From positions 372,001 to 436,000 of the forward strand of contig JAIXMF010000015.1 in assembly GCA_025201365.1 (NCBI GenBank): a stretch of 64,000 nucleotides of DNA, in the 5' to 3' direction. Of the stretch, positions 61,235 to 64,000 are shown piece by piece. Position numbers and translations under genes: made by a program. This DNA is from Syncephalis plumigaleata. Its lineage: Eukaryota; Zoopagomycota; Zoopagomycetes; Zoopagales; Piptocephalidaceae. The notes under the pieces were generated by a model, which searched no databases, was not told the DNA's origin, and saw only the letters and a program-made list of their open reading frames with translations. The first letter of the stretch is position 1, and each line of letters begins with the position of its first letter.

Positions 61235-64000
<2,766 letters not shown>

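Overview
The window looks like nuclear DNA of a fungus, probably one of the early-diverging (zygomycete-grade) lineages. Genes are interrupted by many short introns, mostly 45-90 nt, with GTAAGT-type donors and CTAAC/CTAAT branch sites. The gene set (chitin deacetylase with a chitin-binding module, Cu-only surface SOD, Pan1/intersectin-type endocytic scaffold, Azf1-type zinc fingers, Kex2-type peptide) is fungal. The exact lineage cannot be read from the sequence. I saw no viral or retroelement remains.

Left part (1-13.7 kb): a striking array of intron-like units separated by 3-nt micro-exons (1-1.3 kb), a secreted-type protein kinase, a repeat-poor 3.2 kb spacer, the 18S processome gene UTP6, a candidate structured RNA, a helical protein of unknown family, and a 1.17 kb terminal-inverted-repeat DNA element flanked by TA.

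Middle (13.7-38.4 kb): an EH-EH-SH3-SH3 endocytic scaffold, a large disordered Ser-rich gene on the minus strand, 4.5 kb of leader/intergenic DNA, a paralogue of the helical protein, an Azf1-like C2H2 regulator, a 55-aa secreted peptide gene, a half-RING plus MARVEL-like four-helix membrane protein, and a seven-helix membrane protein.

Right part (38.4-64 kb) is compact housekeeping DNA: a Dpb11/TopBP1-type multi-BRCT protein, a TMEM41/VTT membrane protein, a DUF4359-like small protein, PET191 (cytochrome oxidase assembly), a Cu-only SOD, tRNA-His(GTG), the cohesin loader MAU2 converging on a CENP-A gene, a kelch protein, a chitin deacetylase, a disordered coiled-coil gene and RLI1/ABCE1.

Many otherwise well-conserved genes, including essential RLI1, carry a single-base change of frame without splice sites. 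This is most simply explained by uncorrected indels in the assembly, and exon lists here should be read with that in mind. Exon coordinates were read by eye and may be off by one or two bases.
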